Shown here: positions 25,720-37,327 of the stretch, piece after piece | Numbering within the stretch: position 1 is the first letter of the stretch | Layout: the number at the start of each line of letters is the position of its first letter | Origin: Ampullaceana balthica | Lineage: Eukaryota > Mollusca > Gastropoda > Lymnaeidae | Direction of reading: 5' to 3' | DNA: 64,000 nt | Assembly: GCA_944989445.1 (NCBI GenBank) | Contig: CALYLW010000169.1 | Location: forward strand, 1,014,811 to 1,078,810 | The notes under the pieces: generated by a model | What the model was told of the DNA's origin: nothing | What the model saw: only the letters and a program-made list of their open reading frames with translations | Databases searched by the model: none | Translations under genes and position numbers: made by a program

Positions 25720-27015
25720 AATGTACGCACTGAGGCGAGAGTATACATGTCTATACACCTGACATGTTCCATCATATGTACACACTAGGCGAGAGTATAC
25801 ATGTCTATATACCTGACATGTTCCATCATATGTAAACATTAGGCGAGAGTATACATTTCTATACACCTGACATGTTCCATCATATGTACGCACTGAGGCG
25901 TGAGTATACATTATACATGTCTATACACCTGACATGTTCCATCATATGTACGCACTGAGGCGAGAGTATACATGTCTATATACCTGACATGTTCCATCAT
26001 ATGTACGCACTAATCTAGGCGAGAGTATACATGTCTATATACCTGACATGTTCCATCATATGTACACACTAGGCGAGAGTATACATGTATATACACCTGA
26101 CATGTTCCATCATATGTGCACACTAATCTAGGTGAGAGTATACATGTATATACACCTGACATGTTCCATCATATGTACACACTAGGCGAGAGTATACATT
26201 TCTATACACCTGATATGTTCCATCATATGTACGCACTGAGGCGAGAGTATACATGTCTATACACCTGACATGTTCCATCCTATGTACACACTAGGCGAGA
26301 GTATACATGTCTATACACCTGACATATTGCATCATATGTACACACTAGGCGAGAGTATACATTTCTATACACCTGACATGTTCCATCATATGTACGCACT
26401 GAGGCGTGAGTATACATTATACATGTCTATACACCTGACATGTTCCATCATATGTACACACTAGGCGAGGGTATACATGTCTATACACCTGACATATTCC
26501 ATCATATGTACACACTAGGCGAGAGTATACATTTCTATACACCTGATATGTTCCATCATATGTACGCACTGAGGCGAGAGTATACATGTCTATACACCTG
26601 ACATGTTCCATCATATGTACACACATAGGTGAGAGTATACATGTCTATACACCTGACATATTGCATCATATGTACACACTAGGCGAGAGTATACATTTCT
26701 ATACACCTGACATGTTCCATCATATGTACGCACTGAGGCGTGAGTATACATTATACATGTCTATACACCTGACATGTTCCATCATATGTACGCACTGAGG
26801 CGAGAGTATACATGTCTATATACCTGACATGTTCCATCATATGTACGCACTAATCTAGGCGAGAGTATACATGTCTATATACCTGACATGTTCCATCATA
26901 TGTACACACTAGGCGAGAGTATACATGTATATACACCTGACATGTTCCATCATATGTGCACACTAATCTAGGTGAGAGTATACATGTATATACACCTGAC
27001 ATGTTCCATCATATG
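25720..27015. repeat. 54-bp minisatellite, ~23 units, with higher-order duplication
   Basis: The unit is about 54 bp and contains CGAGAGTATACATGTCTATA, CACCTGACATGTTCCATCAT and ATGTACACACTAGG. Some units carry insertions (CTAATCTAGG; TACATTATACATG). The block 25851-26175 recurs essentially unchanged 840 bp later at 26691-27015, so whole groups of units were duplicated. As 54 is divisible by three, spurious open frames arise on both strands (about 18-residue periodic peptides). Confidence 0.95.
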
Positions 27016-27964
27016 CGGTAAAGACAGTCAATGAAGCAGCTCAGATCCGGGTTCAATGCCATCCCCTTTCTAACTTAAGGCTCAAAACTATAACTTCCCA
27101 TAGTTGGAATTAGTTAACTTGGGGGATCTATGAAATTTTATTAAACCAGTGGTTCTAAGAAGTTCTCCCTTGCGGTTCATAAACGTGTTCTTAGCCATCG
27201 GCGTCTTACTCCGTTAGAAAAAATGTGAGATTAGCCGTTTGCACAATGTACTGTAGAAGCTGTTTACACAATAACATTGAAAGACATCAGCGTAACAGAC
27301 TCACCTAAAACTGTAAGCTTCTACTTCTACTACTTCTACTTTAATAATTTCAACACTTGTCACGGGATTGATTGTGAAAGTCTTTTTTGTCATGCAGTCG
27401 GTTACTTTAATATGATGTATTGAAATGGTGTACGTTAATATATCTGTTTATAAATGACTGAAACTTAATTAAGTCAAATCGTATCTCTAAAAGTATTATA
27501 TCATTGCCACAGTGCATGTCATCACATTCCAAGCATTAAACACTATATAACATGATGAGATAAAGATGTTCTCATAACAGGAGTTGAAGAAACTTGACTT
27601 CTTTCTGATCTCCAGCTCAAGCTTCTTTAGTAGCCAACAGCCAGTGACATGTGACATGGGTCATGGGCCATGTGCCATGCTACACAAGTATATAATCTCT
27701 CAATAATCAAAAGTTTAGTTTGTTTGTAGCGTCTAATAATGCGTGAAAAAATTCTTTTTTAATGGTAGAAACTAAGACGGCAAATATATAGTGTCCCAGT
27801 AAAAAGTATACACTCTTGAAAAGACCATAACACCAACATTTATTATAATACAGAAAAGTTTCAATAATCAAAATATTGTGAACAAATGTAGAAACAAGTT
27901 AGTGATCGATAGTGTTCAAATAGTTGGAAATAGATGTGGTTAAAATTAAACAATCGATGTGCTT
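27016..27964. other. Intergenic, no gene recognised
   Basis: AT-rich sequence with a small TTCTACT repeat near 27325 and a GTGACATGGGTCATGGGCCA patch near 27650. No coding segment or transposon end was recognised. Confidence 0.3.
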
Positions 27965-28370
27965 AGGGGCCGCCCATAAATGACGTCACGCGATTTTGGC
28001 CGATTTTAGGACCCCCCCGCCCCTCTTCACACGTCATCAAAAAATCTTAAACCCCCACCCCCTCCAATATGACGCAATAAAAGCTGTATTTTCTATTGAA
28101 AAAGAGCATGTTTCAATTCAATTTTTTGTCATTTAAGTATGTATTTAGTGAGGCTGCACTCTAATATTGTAACGCATGAAGTCATGTAAAACGTCATAAA
28201 ATAAATTGTAAGAAATCAAATATTTAAGTGAAACTTTTATTGAAAGTTGCGAGTTTTGATCTGACGTCACATTTCTCAAACACCCCCCTCCCTCTCGTCA
28301 CACATCTTCACAAATGTGTGGATCCCCCCTGCCCCCTAGGTCCGTGACGTCATTCATGGTAGCGACCCCT
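27965..28370 (+). mobile_element. MITE, family M2 (ATGACGTCACGCG ends), full length
   Basis: It starts AGGGGCCGCCCATAAATGAC and ends GTGACGTCATTCATGG then CGACCCCT. C-rich subterminal tracts flank an AT core containing TAATATTGTAACGCATGAAG. This copy is the best template for the family; others are at 35710 (inverted), 39214 (interrupted) and 46245 (truncated). It resembles family M1 in layout but has distinct ends. Confidence 0.7.
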
Positions 28371-28430
28371 TAGGTGTTCCAGGGTCATTCCAACAACTTT
28401 TTTACCATGAGGAGAAAGGAACAGATTTGG

Positions 28431-28692
28431 AGCCGACCATAAAGTACGTCACACTATTTTTGACAATTTTTACCGCCCCCTCCCCCTTGTCACAAATCTG
28501 GGACCCCCCCCCCTTAAAGTACGTCACACTTTCGAACAAAAATAATTTTTATTAACAAAATAATTAAAATTCAATATAAAACATTGTGTCGTCACACATA
28601 GCCGGAGCCCCCCCTCCCCCCTGTCAGAAACTGTCACACTTTCTTACACCCCCTCCCCACCTCTGGAGCGTGACGTACTTTATGGACGACTC
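28431..28692. mobile_element. MITE, family M1
   Basis: CGACCATAAAGTACGTCACA at the left faces AGCGTGACGTACTTTATGG at the right. The interior has a CTTAAAGTACGTCACACTTT motif and C-rich tracts, as in the copies at 2288, 37072 and 58727. It ends about 250 bp before the start codon of expansin 1. Confidence 0.7.
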
Positions 28693-28940
28693 CTTTCAGT
28701 TATTTAGTCTTCAGTCTCTCATGGCCAACTCAACCATTTCCACCCAGTAGCATGTCAAAGTGCCTGTCCACAAGGAGGCGCCTCTGCTTGGAGTACACAT
28801 CAACCGCTCGTTGGTGACGTGCGATCCCTTTATTATTATTATTATTATTAAAAAACCTTATCAGTCGTTTCCTGTCGAGGGCTTTCATTAACTGAAGGAC
28901 AGACAAGTTGCGAGTAACAGCTGCTACAGTTTCAACAACA

Positions 28941-31900
28941 ATGGCTTTCAAGATGCCGCTTACTATTGTGTTCTTGGCGTTGCTCCCTTTCATTTACGGT
29001 AAATTGTGTTGTTTGTGATAATCCCCCTCCACATGATTGGTTTTATTATTCGTTGCATTGCAATTACAATAAGTACAACTTAAGAGATAAATAGTTTTCA
29101 ATATGTGAGTACCTTAAAACGTGTTTTTCCCCATTATGTAATAAATTAAAGACGAAAGTTATTCATTGTCATTTATTATTATACAGTTAGAGTTAGTTAG
29201 ACTTCGACAGAAAATAAAATTTTTATGACAGGGAATCGAAAGTGTGTGTTAACTTTCATGGCTTCAAAAGCATCCATGTTTTTAAATGACATAAACACTT
29301 CCGGGGTCGCGGCCTTTAATTCTATTCCACCATAAAATATGAAAAATATTATCACTGCAACAAAAAATAATTACTTTACCTTGGGGTTGTTCAGCTTATT
29401 TTTCTTGACCATTTTTCTCGTAGTGTTTCTTTCGTTTTACTTTTTTGACTTGGAATCCGATCCGCCGCCATCTCAGAGTAGGTCGCTACTTAAACCGCCT
29501 GATTCCTCTTCGCTACTGAACCTTGCTGTTCAGGGTAAGATGTCGGTTCTAAGTCTAAGTCTAAGCAAATAGATACAGAACACCGAGTTTTAAGTTGCAT
29601 CGTTGTCAATTTAAAATAAAGATAGGTCCATATCTAGCGAAGAGGCTATATAGACGATCAGGGGCGGATTAAGACTGCACGGGCCCCCTGGCCGCAATTC
29701 CACCTAGGGCTCGGTCCAGCCACCTTTATTATACAGTATAATAAGTTTGGGGTACTTAAATCATCGGGGACCCTAGCTTTAGCCCAATTAGCACCCCTCT
29801 TAATCCGTCATAGTAGACGATATGTTACATATATCAATACAATATTTTTTGCTTTCCTTTAGAGATAGAATGCGGCTGTTTTGTGTTGGAATTTGTTTTC
29901 TCGTCTCACTTATGATGTAAATGAACTAATCTGTTTTGAGGAAAACTCGTTTAGGATGGTAAACTTCCTAACGTAAATTGATCTTCCTACACATGAGTCA
30001 ATTGTCCTTTTTTTCCTTTGCGGGCTCTCGATCTTTGTTAAAGCTGGCAACAGAAGAGCCTCTTTGGGAGCTGATGGTGTGGCACGCGCATGACGAGCCC
30101 CGCCCAGGATAGTTGGTACCAATGTTTCCCATAAGCTGCGTGATTGCGCGGCCGCGCAGATATCTGACAAACGTCGTGCAGCAGTTTAGAATTGCCGCGC
30201 TGCAAATTTAAATATAAATGTTTTTGTGGGGTGTAAAATTCGCAACAAAAATGTTTGCTGTTATAAGTTGCACAATAATGCATTATTTTTCACACGGACC
30301 AACGAACCTATAGGTAACATTGGTTTGGGCTGCACCAGGCTTGTGTAGATACTTGCACCAGGCTTGTGTAGATACTTGCACCAGGCTTGTGTAGATACTT
30401 GCACCAGGCGTGTGTAGATACTTGCACAAGGCTTGTGTAGATACTTGCACCAGGCTTGTGTAGATACTTGCACCAGGCGTGTGTAGATACTTGCACAAGG
30501 CTTGTGTAGATACTTGCACCAGGCGTGAGTAAATACTTGCACCAAGCGTGTGTAGATACTTGCACCAGGCTTGTGTAGATACTTGCACCAGGCTTTTGTA
30601 GATACTTGCATCAGGCTTGTGTATATACTTGCACCAGGCTTGTGTAGATACTTGCACCAGGCTTGTGTAGATACTTGCATCAGGCTTGTGTATATACTCG
30701 CGAGTCCTGCACTGATGTATACTTATACTTGTGTTAAGCGTTTTGAACTTTGTCCCGCCATTTTTAAAGGATTTATTTAGCATTTTCTCAGAGTTGTTGC
30801 ATTTAGTGTTTCAAAAGCCATCGTTGAACATACGACAGAATATTTCAGTGGACCCCTCAGTTTCGTCACGAATTAGATTGTACATAGGGCACACGAACAA
30901 ATTTCTCCAAGAATTTGGGCAGCCTGCCTCTGCTCTTCCCCTTAAAGCGAGAAATCGTTTATGAACGGTGGATGAAAAATAGCACCATGACTGCCGTATG
31001 ATTATTATTGTGATCTATGGCTAGGGGCTAGGGTAAGGTTTTCATTAGTGAGAAATAATATTTTTGTTTCAATCCATTGAAGACATGACTGGGATTTATA
31101 TGGACTTAGAAACCAGTGTTAGTTGGGCTTATGCCTTCCTCTTAGCTTGATTGCAATCTCCCGCTTATTATCATACAGTTTGCTGCTTGACTGCTTCTTT
31201 TCATTTGTTATCTGTGTAATCTTGATGGTATGCATATTTTCCACCGCACCCCTTTGCGTTTATTATTGTGTTTTTGACAATTTGTTCCTCCACTGTTTTA
31301 TCCACTAAAGATGACACCTAGTCGTCACTGTTTAATTCACTAAAGATGACATCTTGTCATCACTGTTTTATCCACTAAAGATGACACCTAGTCGTCACTG
31401 TTTATTCACTAAAGATGACATCTTGTCACTGTCTTTGTTTTGTTTGTAGCTATGTTTTGTTTCGTGTTTCTTCTTATTCCATGTTTGCATGATGCGATAT
31501 CTCCCGACACTATTTATGTATGGGCTTTCAGAATTGCAGGCCAGTTATAGCAGAATTGTTAATGTTTGTCTGTGCCAAGCCTCCCCCTCTCCGCCCTAAA
31601 TCCGTTGCCCAGTTTCTGGAATCGCCAACTTCCCGACTCTCAGTTCGCACCAAATTAACGGCAGCTTGTAAAACAATGCGACAAATATGTTTGAAATTAT
31701 TTCATTATTTTCTTCAACAGGTCAGCCTGGGGTTAAGAACCAAGCCGTTCTCAATTTGTACAGCAGGAATTTCAACGGTGATGTAAGCATAGAGATATTT
31801 GTGAACATGTAGTTGTCTTTTGCGGGATTAGAGATACTTTCAGAGGTGAAATTTAGACTTGGCGTTTGTAGGGTTAATGGTGACGCAAGCGTATGGCTTG

Positions 31901-34900
31901 AAAAAAAAATTCTTTAATTTCTAGGGAACATACTATGGTGAAGGAACAGGAGGCACCTGCCAATACGCCACGCCCCTACCACCAGCGGCAACCAATCGAA
32001 AGATCTCAGCATTGGTGGCTCTTAACAAACCTCAGTTTTTGAATTCATTAACTTGTGGGATATGTCTCAAGGTAAGTTCAAGTGGGATAGTGAGACAACG
32101 AAACAAGGAGCAGAGAGAGAGAGAGAGAGAGGGAGGGAGGGAGAAAGAGAGAGAGAGAGAGAGAGAAAGGGAGAGAGAGAGACCGGAAAAGTTTTCTTAA
32201 CCTAAAAGGATGAGAAACAGGAGGATGTCAGAAGGGGAAAAAAAATCTTAAATTTGGGATGTAAAAAAATTGCATAATATATGGAAGCACGCAAATATAT
32301 TTTAAAAAAAAACAAATTTAAATTTGCTAAACTGTGTGCTAACAATTTGCATTTGAAACTGATTTTGATAATAAAATTTGTAATGGCGTTAGCAGATTGG
32401 GAAATTTAGCGTCTCTATAAAACTAAATAAAATCCATAAGATCCAAAGTAGTTTCCAGTAGAACGTTATTCTGGTTTGTGAGCAGCAATTTACAATCTTC
32501 AATTTCCATGAAAAGTTTGTGCCATGGCAAACGATATTTTGTGACAACTTTAAACATAATTCTCTAAATTCTTTTCATTTCTCGTTAGAAACATCGTACT
32601 TCTTGTAACTTTTGCAAACATCCCGTTCTCCTGTGGAGTTTGGTTCTCTAACTCTAAGTTGACATTTGTATCACAAGCTCCCCCGTACATTCACAAGCAC
32701 GGTATGCTTTTTATATATACAGGAAAATATTTTGTGTTGAGTCATTTTTTTGCTTGATTTATGTTAATTTCAGGTAACTGGTTCAGGTCACGGCCTTGGA
32801 GCTAATCCAATCACAGGAGATCATATCGTGTTTGTTAAAGATCTTTGCCCCGAGTGTCACGAAGGTTCGTAATGTTTTTAAGCTTGAAGGAAAACTGATT
32901 CTCTCTGTTCCTGAGACACAAACTAAAACATTTGGGGGAATGTCATTCTCTTTTTGTGGCCCCAAACAATGGAATGCTCTACCACTACACATTCGCAGTG
33001 TTCCAACTATATAATATACTAAGGCTAAAGCCTTCAAGACTGCACCAAAAACACACCTCTTTAAACTTCATCTACAACATTATTTAAACAACAATCAAAC
33101 ATTTATTAAAATGATAAACGTAGCTTATGTGTACGGTAATGTCATTATATGTTGTAGTTAGGATATGAACGTTTTACATTGAATGAATTCATTTTAGAAT
33201 TATGTGTGTTACTATTTTTATGTAAAGCACTGTGAGCCCAGCTGCTTGCTGGGGTACTACCACTATATAAATAATGAAATTATCATCATTATTATTATTA
33301 TGTATCATTTTAAATTTAAAAAAAAATTACTTGATACCACAACAACAAACAAAACGATTCGCATTTTTTGCAAAATTTGATGTAAAGACTTAACAGGCAC
33401 AGCAACAACGGCGTGGCGTAGCTAAGGGGATGCCGGGTTTGCGGACAGCACCAAATGACATCATCCCAGGGGGCTACATCAAATGGAAATTGCGCATATA
33501 TTCAAAGCGGACACTACTCGGTATAACATAATTTCATAAAGTGAAAACCGATGACGCTTAAATTGTCCACAGGTTTGAACAACCAAATCGCATGATTTAT
33601 TTAAAGGTTAAGGTTCGTGTGTAATAATGGAGGTGACCTCATAATTATGCCCCAAAAAACCCACAAAAAAACCGTTGGAACATGATTCATCGCCGATTGA
33701 TCCATCTAGTTAACGCTTGTAGTGACCGCAGGATTTATTTAAGTTAATTCTGAAATAATAGAGCAAACTAGGGATTAAACAATACGATGTGATGTTGAAT
33801 TCGGGCGAGTGCAAGTACAGGAAGCGTTTTGGCTAAAAACATTTTACAGTATGACATTTTACACATTCAAATTAGCAACAATAAAATTTGAAAAATCGTC
33901 GAATATCTTTAAATATTTTTTTTTAAAATCGTATATTTACTTCATTAAAAAAAATTAAATGGCTACTGAAACCAAATAAATAGAAACATAAAAATATGTA
34001 TTTCTTTTGCAGGTGAGCGCCGTGTCATAATTCACTGGTTGTTTTCTAGATCACATCTTTGTGTGTTTGTACCCTGCCCCGAGTATACCCTGCCCCGAGT
34101 ATACCCTGTCCCGAGTATACCCTGTCCCGAGTATACCCTGTCCCGAGTATACCCTGTCCCGAGTATACCCTGTCCCGAGTATTTTCATCAGAAATTAGTA
34201 AAATAGAAAGTTCCTAGCTTCGGAACAAATGTTCTATTCAGTGTGTTGACCATATCATTGGCATCCTCCGGTCTCGCGAGACGATGGTGCATCACCGTTG
34301 GGTTGGTTTGCATTTCCTCGTGTGGCTGAGCAGTCCTATCCTTGAGTGACAGACTTTACCACAGCTTTTGCACACGAGTTCTGTGCTTCCCAATGTTTCG
34401 ACCTTTCTCCTAGCTCTTCTGACTGTAGCTTCCTCCATACTACGCTCCTCGGCTACAATGACGCCCTCTTTGATAACTGATTGACCATAACGAAAACATA
34501 AATGAGTTGTGTGCCAATTCAGTTCCTTATCATTTTAAGTTTGTGTGCGCGTGTCAGGCTTGTGTCTACGTTTAAGAATAAAATCCTTTCAGTCCCTACC
34601 ATCAAGAAACCCTCAATTTAAATTTTAGACCCCGCGTCACCAGATCTTAAATTCGTGACTTATTGTTTGTTTATAAATTACACGTCATCCAGGAGTGGTT
34701 CTCAAACTTTTGTGTGTTTATTTAAATTAAGGGTCCGTGGACTTTGCCCTCAACGGAGACGGTCGATGGGGCATCACCATCCACGCCGTCCAGTGTCCAG
34801 TCGACAGTACGACCATCCAGTACGCTTTCCAGGGCAGCAACCCGTATTACCTGAAACTCCAGGTCCGAAACGCCAGGTACGACTCACTGGCTAGCCTTGA

Positions 34901-34973
34901 CCTTCAACTTAGACATGTTATAATGGGCGGAATTAACGTCAAATTAGTTTGGATGCTATGGTATAGAATATCC

Positions 34974-35005
<32 letters not shown>

Positions 35006-36846
35006 TCACCAGTCGATTCCTAAGAAAACATGAAAGGACACGTCCATATTTCACCCCACTCCACCCTTTTTTTAACGTCTTTGTAGGCTTCGAAACCTTT
35101 CTATCTACTGAGTTTGTTTAGGTGCATTGCAGATAGTGAAAATTATTCAGTGTATAGTTAAATTTGGGAGCGGTGTGTAGCCGAACTATCATCACAACCA
35201 ATGAGGCTAAAAGTTATTAAATAGGTCAACACTCAGTGAGGCTTAAAGACTGGCATGAAATGGAGACGAAAGTTTTAAGTATTTGAAAGATATTTTCAAA
35301 ACTAGTTCCACTTTACATACTTTCTTTGTGTAACGTTTTTACAGCAACGCTCAAGTCAGTTATGGTGTTTGGTAACGTATCCTGGGTTAAAATACATAAA
35401 TAAATTGCAAAAGAGAATCTTAGAATCTGTTTTGTATTCCTATTGCTTATTTTCAAAATTGGAACCATTGACTTGCTAAACAACGAATCCTTTTACCATT
35501 ACGTTGGAACCATTGACTTGCTTAATAACGAATCCTTTTACCATTACGCTGGAACCATTGACTTGCCAAACAACGAATCCTTTTACCATTACGTTGGAAC
35601 CATTGACTTGCTAAACAACGAATCCTTTTACCATCACGCTGGAAACGACCCACCCAGCCTCAGGGTAACCGAACTGGAACTGAAAAGAAAACGGACCACG
35701 ATCGTTTAGTGGCCGTCCGTAAGTGACGTCACGCACATAAGATTGGGACGGAGAGGGGAGACACTTTTGTGACGAGGGGGAGGGGGGTGTTTAATAACTG
35801 TGACGTCACATCAAAACTTGCAACAATAAATTGAATTTCCACTTAAATATTTGATTGCTTTCAATTTATTTAATGACGTTTTAAATGGCTTCACGCGTGT
35901 CAACGACATTAGAGTGGAGCCTTACACTAAATACATACTTAAATGACAATAAACTAATTTGAAACATGTCCATTTTCAAATAGGAAATACGGTTTTTTAT
36001 GGGGGGGGGGAAGCTTTGTAACTTTATATTTGAGATGGGGGAGGCTAACTGTTTGTGACGACGTGTGACGAGAGGGGGAGAAGGGGTGAAAAACCAGCCG
36101 AATTCGCGTGAAGCCATGCATGGACGGCCCATTATTTGACCATCGTGATAAGAGAATATTTAAGTGCGATAATTCCAAGAGTTAACGATGCACAAACCCA
36201 TCCAATCAGAACATGAAAGACAGAAAATCTTTGAAACAAGGGAGTACGCACAAGGGAAATAATTGTTTTGGGCGGGTCAGTAGTCAGTTCGCTATATATA
36301 TACTTAATTATTTGAAAATCATTTTAGGATCCCCATCACAGGCGTGCAAGTTCACAGGGGCAACGCTTGGGTCACTATGAACCACAGTGGTGACGGCTAC
36401 TGGTTGCTAAGCGACGGCCACGCCATGCCAGACGGTGCTTTCGGGATCAGGTTGACAGCCGCCAACGGCCACGTTCTAGAAGATACTGTCCCGAGAATAG
36501 GTAACTGAAGAGTTCAAGGTCTCTTATCTTAGAAAAAATAATAATAATCGCGGAATGGGGTGTTCGGTATATCGTAGTTCACGATTTCTTAGATCACATT
36601 TGTTTTTGTTAGACTCTCCCAGTACTTTTATATATATTAATTTCCTTTGGGTATACTATGAAACGCATCTGGGTACACTCGTTTTTTTATTAAATTCTTT
36701 AATTCACGACTATGCAGATTAAAGATTATAAACAAAGGTTCTAATGATTAAAACAAATATTTCCATCATTTTCAGATAACAGTCATATTTTGGAAGGAGG
36801 TCGCAAGGTCCAAGTGCCCCTCGATCCCAGCCTGCCCAATGCCTAA
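28941..36846 (+). CDS. Expansin-like secreted protein 1 (D1 + D2 domains), seven exons
   Basis: Expansins loosen cell walls without hydrolysis; this would be secreted. Exons: 28941-28998, 31721-31782, 31925-32071, 32774-32864, 34732-34876, 36328-36500, 36776-36846; joined they give 248 codons plus stop. Residues 1-20 are a signal peptide (MAFKMPLTIVFLALLPFIYG). D1, a double-psi barrel, spans about 38-145 with six cysteines (52, 84, 87, 114, 117, 141). GTYYG (Thr42), VKDLCP (Asp112) and GSVDFA (Asp123) align with Thr12, Asp71 and Asp82 of Bacillus subtilis EXLX1. D2 (about 148-248) has NPYYLKLQVRN (Tyr158-Tyr159) and DGYWLL (Tyr192), matching the Trp-Trp-Tyr cellulose-binding set of EXLX1. All splice sites are GT-AG, but the exon 4 donor is a weak GTTCGT with a LINE beginning just beyond it. 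Family identity is very likely; a role in digestion of plant or algal food is inference. Confidence 0.92.
29339..29534 (+). other. Candidate alternative first exon encoding a membrane anchor
   Basis: Within intron 1 of expansin 1 an ATG opens 65 codons: a basic/polar start (MKNIITATKNN), a hydrophobic segment (LFSLFFLTIFLVVFLSFYFF), then an acidic Pro/Ser-rich stem (DLESDPPPSQSRSLL). It ends CAGG before a GTAAGA donor in phase 1. Exon 2 of expansin 1 accepts phase 1, so splicing would give a type II membrane-anchored expansin. It could instead belong to another gene or be chance. Confidence 0.35.
29659..29813. mobile_element. hAT-like MITE with perfect 8-bp TSD
   Basis: It starts CAGGGGCGGATTAAG and ends CTTAATCCGTCATAG; TAGACGAT is duplicated at 29651-29658 and 29814-29821. 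It is related to the element at 22416. It lies in expansin 1 intron 1. Confidence 0.8.
30056..30130 (-). mobile_element. Short LINE fragment
   Basis: The minus strand encodes LSWAGLVMRVPHHQLPKRLF, a diverged copy of RWAGHLVRMPDHRLPKRLF in the LINE at 19510. Only about 25 codons remain. Confidence 0.6.
30131..30320. repeat. Dispersed repeat S2, copy 1
   Basis: It shares AGCAGTTTAGAATTGCCGCG and CACGGACCAACGAACCTATA with the copies at 38815 and 51255. It is short, non-coding and of unknown class. Confidence 0.55.
30331..30713. repeat. 23-bp minisatellite, ~16 copies
   Basis: The unit is CACCAGGCTTGTGTAGATAC plus TTG, with a few substitutions (GGCGTG, ATATA). Because 23 is not a multiple of three, all minus-strand frames stay open for long stretches and repeat the same peptide in shifted register; these frames are artefacts. 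It lies in expansin 1 intron 1. Confidence 0.95.
31296..31430. repeat. Imperfect tandem repeat of ~35-40 bp, about four units
   Basis: ATCCACTAAAGATGACACCT, AGTCGTCACTGTTT and ACATCTTGTCATCACTG blocks alternate. It lies in expansin 1 intron 1, upstream of exon 2. Confidence 0.75.
32113..32185. repeat. (GA)n-rich microsatellite
   Basis: Purine-rich GAGA tract interrupted by GGGA units, starting about 40 bp after expansin 1 exon 3. Confidence 0.85.
32880..33295 (+). mobile_element. 5'-truncated LINE 3' end (CR1/Jockey-like)
   Basis: The plus strand encodes LSVPETQTKTFGGMSFSFCG, GPKQWNALPLHIRSVP and THLFKLHL with one break, the standard C-terminus of CR1/Jockey-type reverse transcriptase proteins. 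The 3' UTR (TTATGTAAAGCACTGTGAG, GCTGGGGTACTACCACTATA) ends in an (ATT)n run near 33285. It begins within about 20 bp of the exon 4 donor of expansin 1, so it forms nearly the entire start of intron 4. Confidence 0.75.
34069..34183. repeat. 16-bp minisatellite, seven copies
   Basis: The unit CCCTGTCCCGAGTATA is repeated, with CCCTGCCCC in the first two copies. It lies in expansin 1 intron 4. Confidence 0.9.
34256..34484 (-). mobile_element. LINE 3' fragment encoding a C-terminal zinc finger
   Basis: The minus strand reads EERSMEEATVRRARRKVE then LVCKSCGKVCHSRIGLLSH and TRKCKP, a stop and the GATGGTGCATCACC-type 3' UTR. The arrangement matches the C-terminal C2H2 finger of the LINE at 19510 but the sequence is a different family. 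It lies in expansin 1 intron 4. Confidence 0.7.
34971..35000. repeat. (TA)n microsatellite
   Basis: TA dinucleotide run in expansin 1 intron 5, about 95 bp after exon 5. Confidence 0.8.
35448..35645 (+). repeat. 45-bp minisatellite, four copies, open in one frame
   Basis: Each unit encodes GTIDLLNNESFYHYV in the plus frame from 35443, with mostly synonymous or conservative changes between copies. There is no signal for an exon, and it lies in expansin 1 intron 5, so it is treated as non-coding. Confidence 0.9.
35710..36130 (-). mobile_element. MITE, family M2, inverted orientation
   Basis: It starts TGGCCGTCCGTAAGTGACGT and ends CATGCATGGACGGCCC. Read on the minus strand it follows the same order of motifs as the copy at 27965. 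It lies in expansin 1 intron 5. Confidence 0.65.
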
Positions 36847-37071
36847 AATGTCTGTCAGCTTACGAATGAGTCTGAGTCACGTGGTGTCTTTGAATTGGCA
36901 AGATCTCTTTCTGACTAAAACTTTAAAAAAACATGTTAAAATTGTGACAATAATAACAAATATTTGTAAACAGTAACATTTTTCTGTGCCTTTACTAGCG
37001 GTGGGGTTTAATCTTGTTTTTCTTTTTTCTGTCATTTTTAAAAAAGTTATAATTTTGAGCTTATTAAATTT

Positions 37072-37327
37072 GGGGCTGTCCAAAAAGTACGTCACGCTAT
37101 TTTTGACCATTTTTACTCCCCCTCCCCACTGTCCCAAACTGTCATAAATATCGGACATAAAGTATGTCACACTTTCCAACATTTTTTTAAAAAAATTAAC
37201 AAAATAATTAAACTTTCATATAAAACACCGTGACGTCACACATTGCCGGACACCCCCCCTGTCACAAACTGTCACACTTTCTTACACCCCCCCCCCTCTG
37301 GTGCCTGACGTACTTTAAGGACGGCCC
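37072..37327. mobile_element. MITE, family M1
   Basis: GGGGCTGTCCAAAAAGTACG at the left faces TGACGTACTTTAAGGACGG at the right, with internal C-rich tracts and an AAAGTATGTCACACTTT repeat. It begins about 225 bp downstream of the expansin 1 stop codon. Confidence 0.65.

Noticed and set aside
25657..26798. Open frames encoding YTPDMFHHM-like repeats
   Set aside because: They are products of a 54-bp minisatellite; no start, splice or family evidence.
30261..30783. Three long overlapping minus-strand open frames with periodic peptides
   Set aside because: All arise from a 23-bp minisatellite, which gives the same peptide in every frame.
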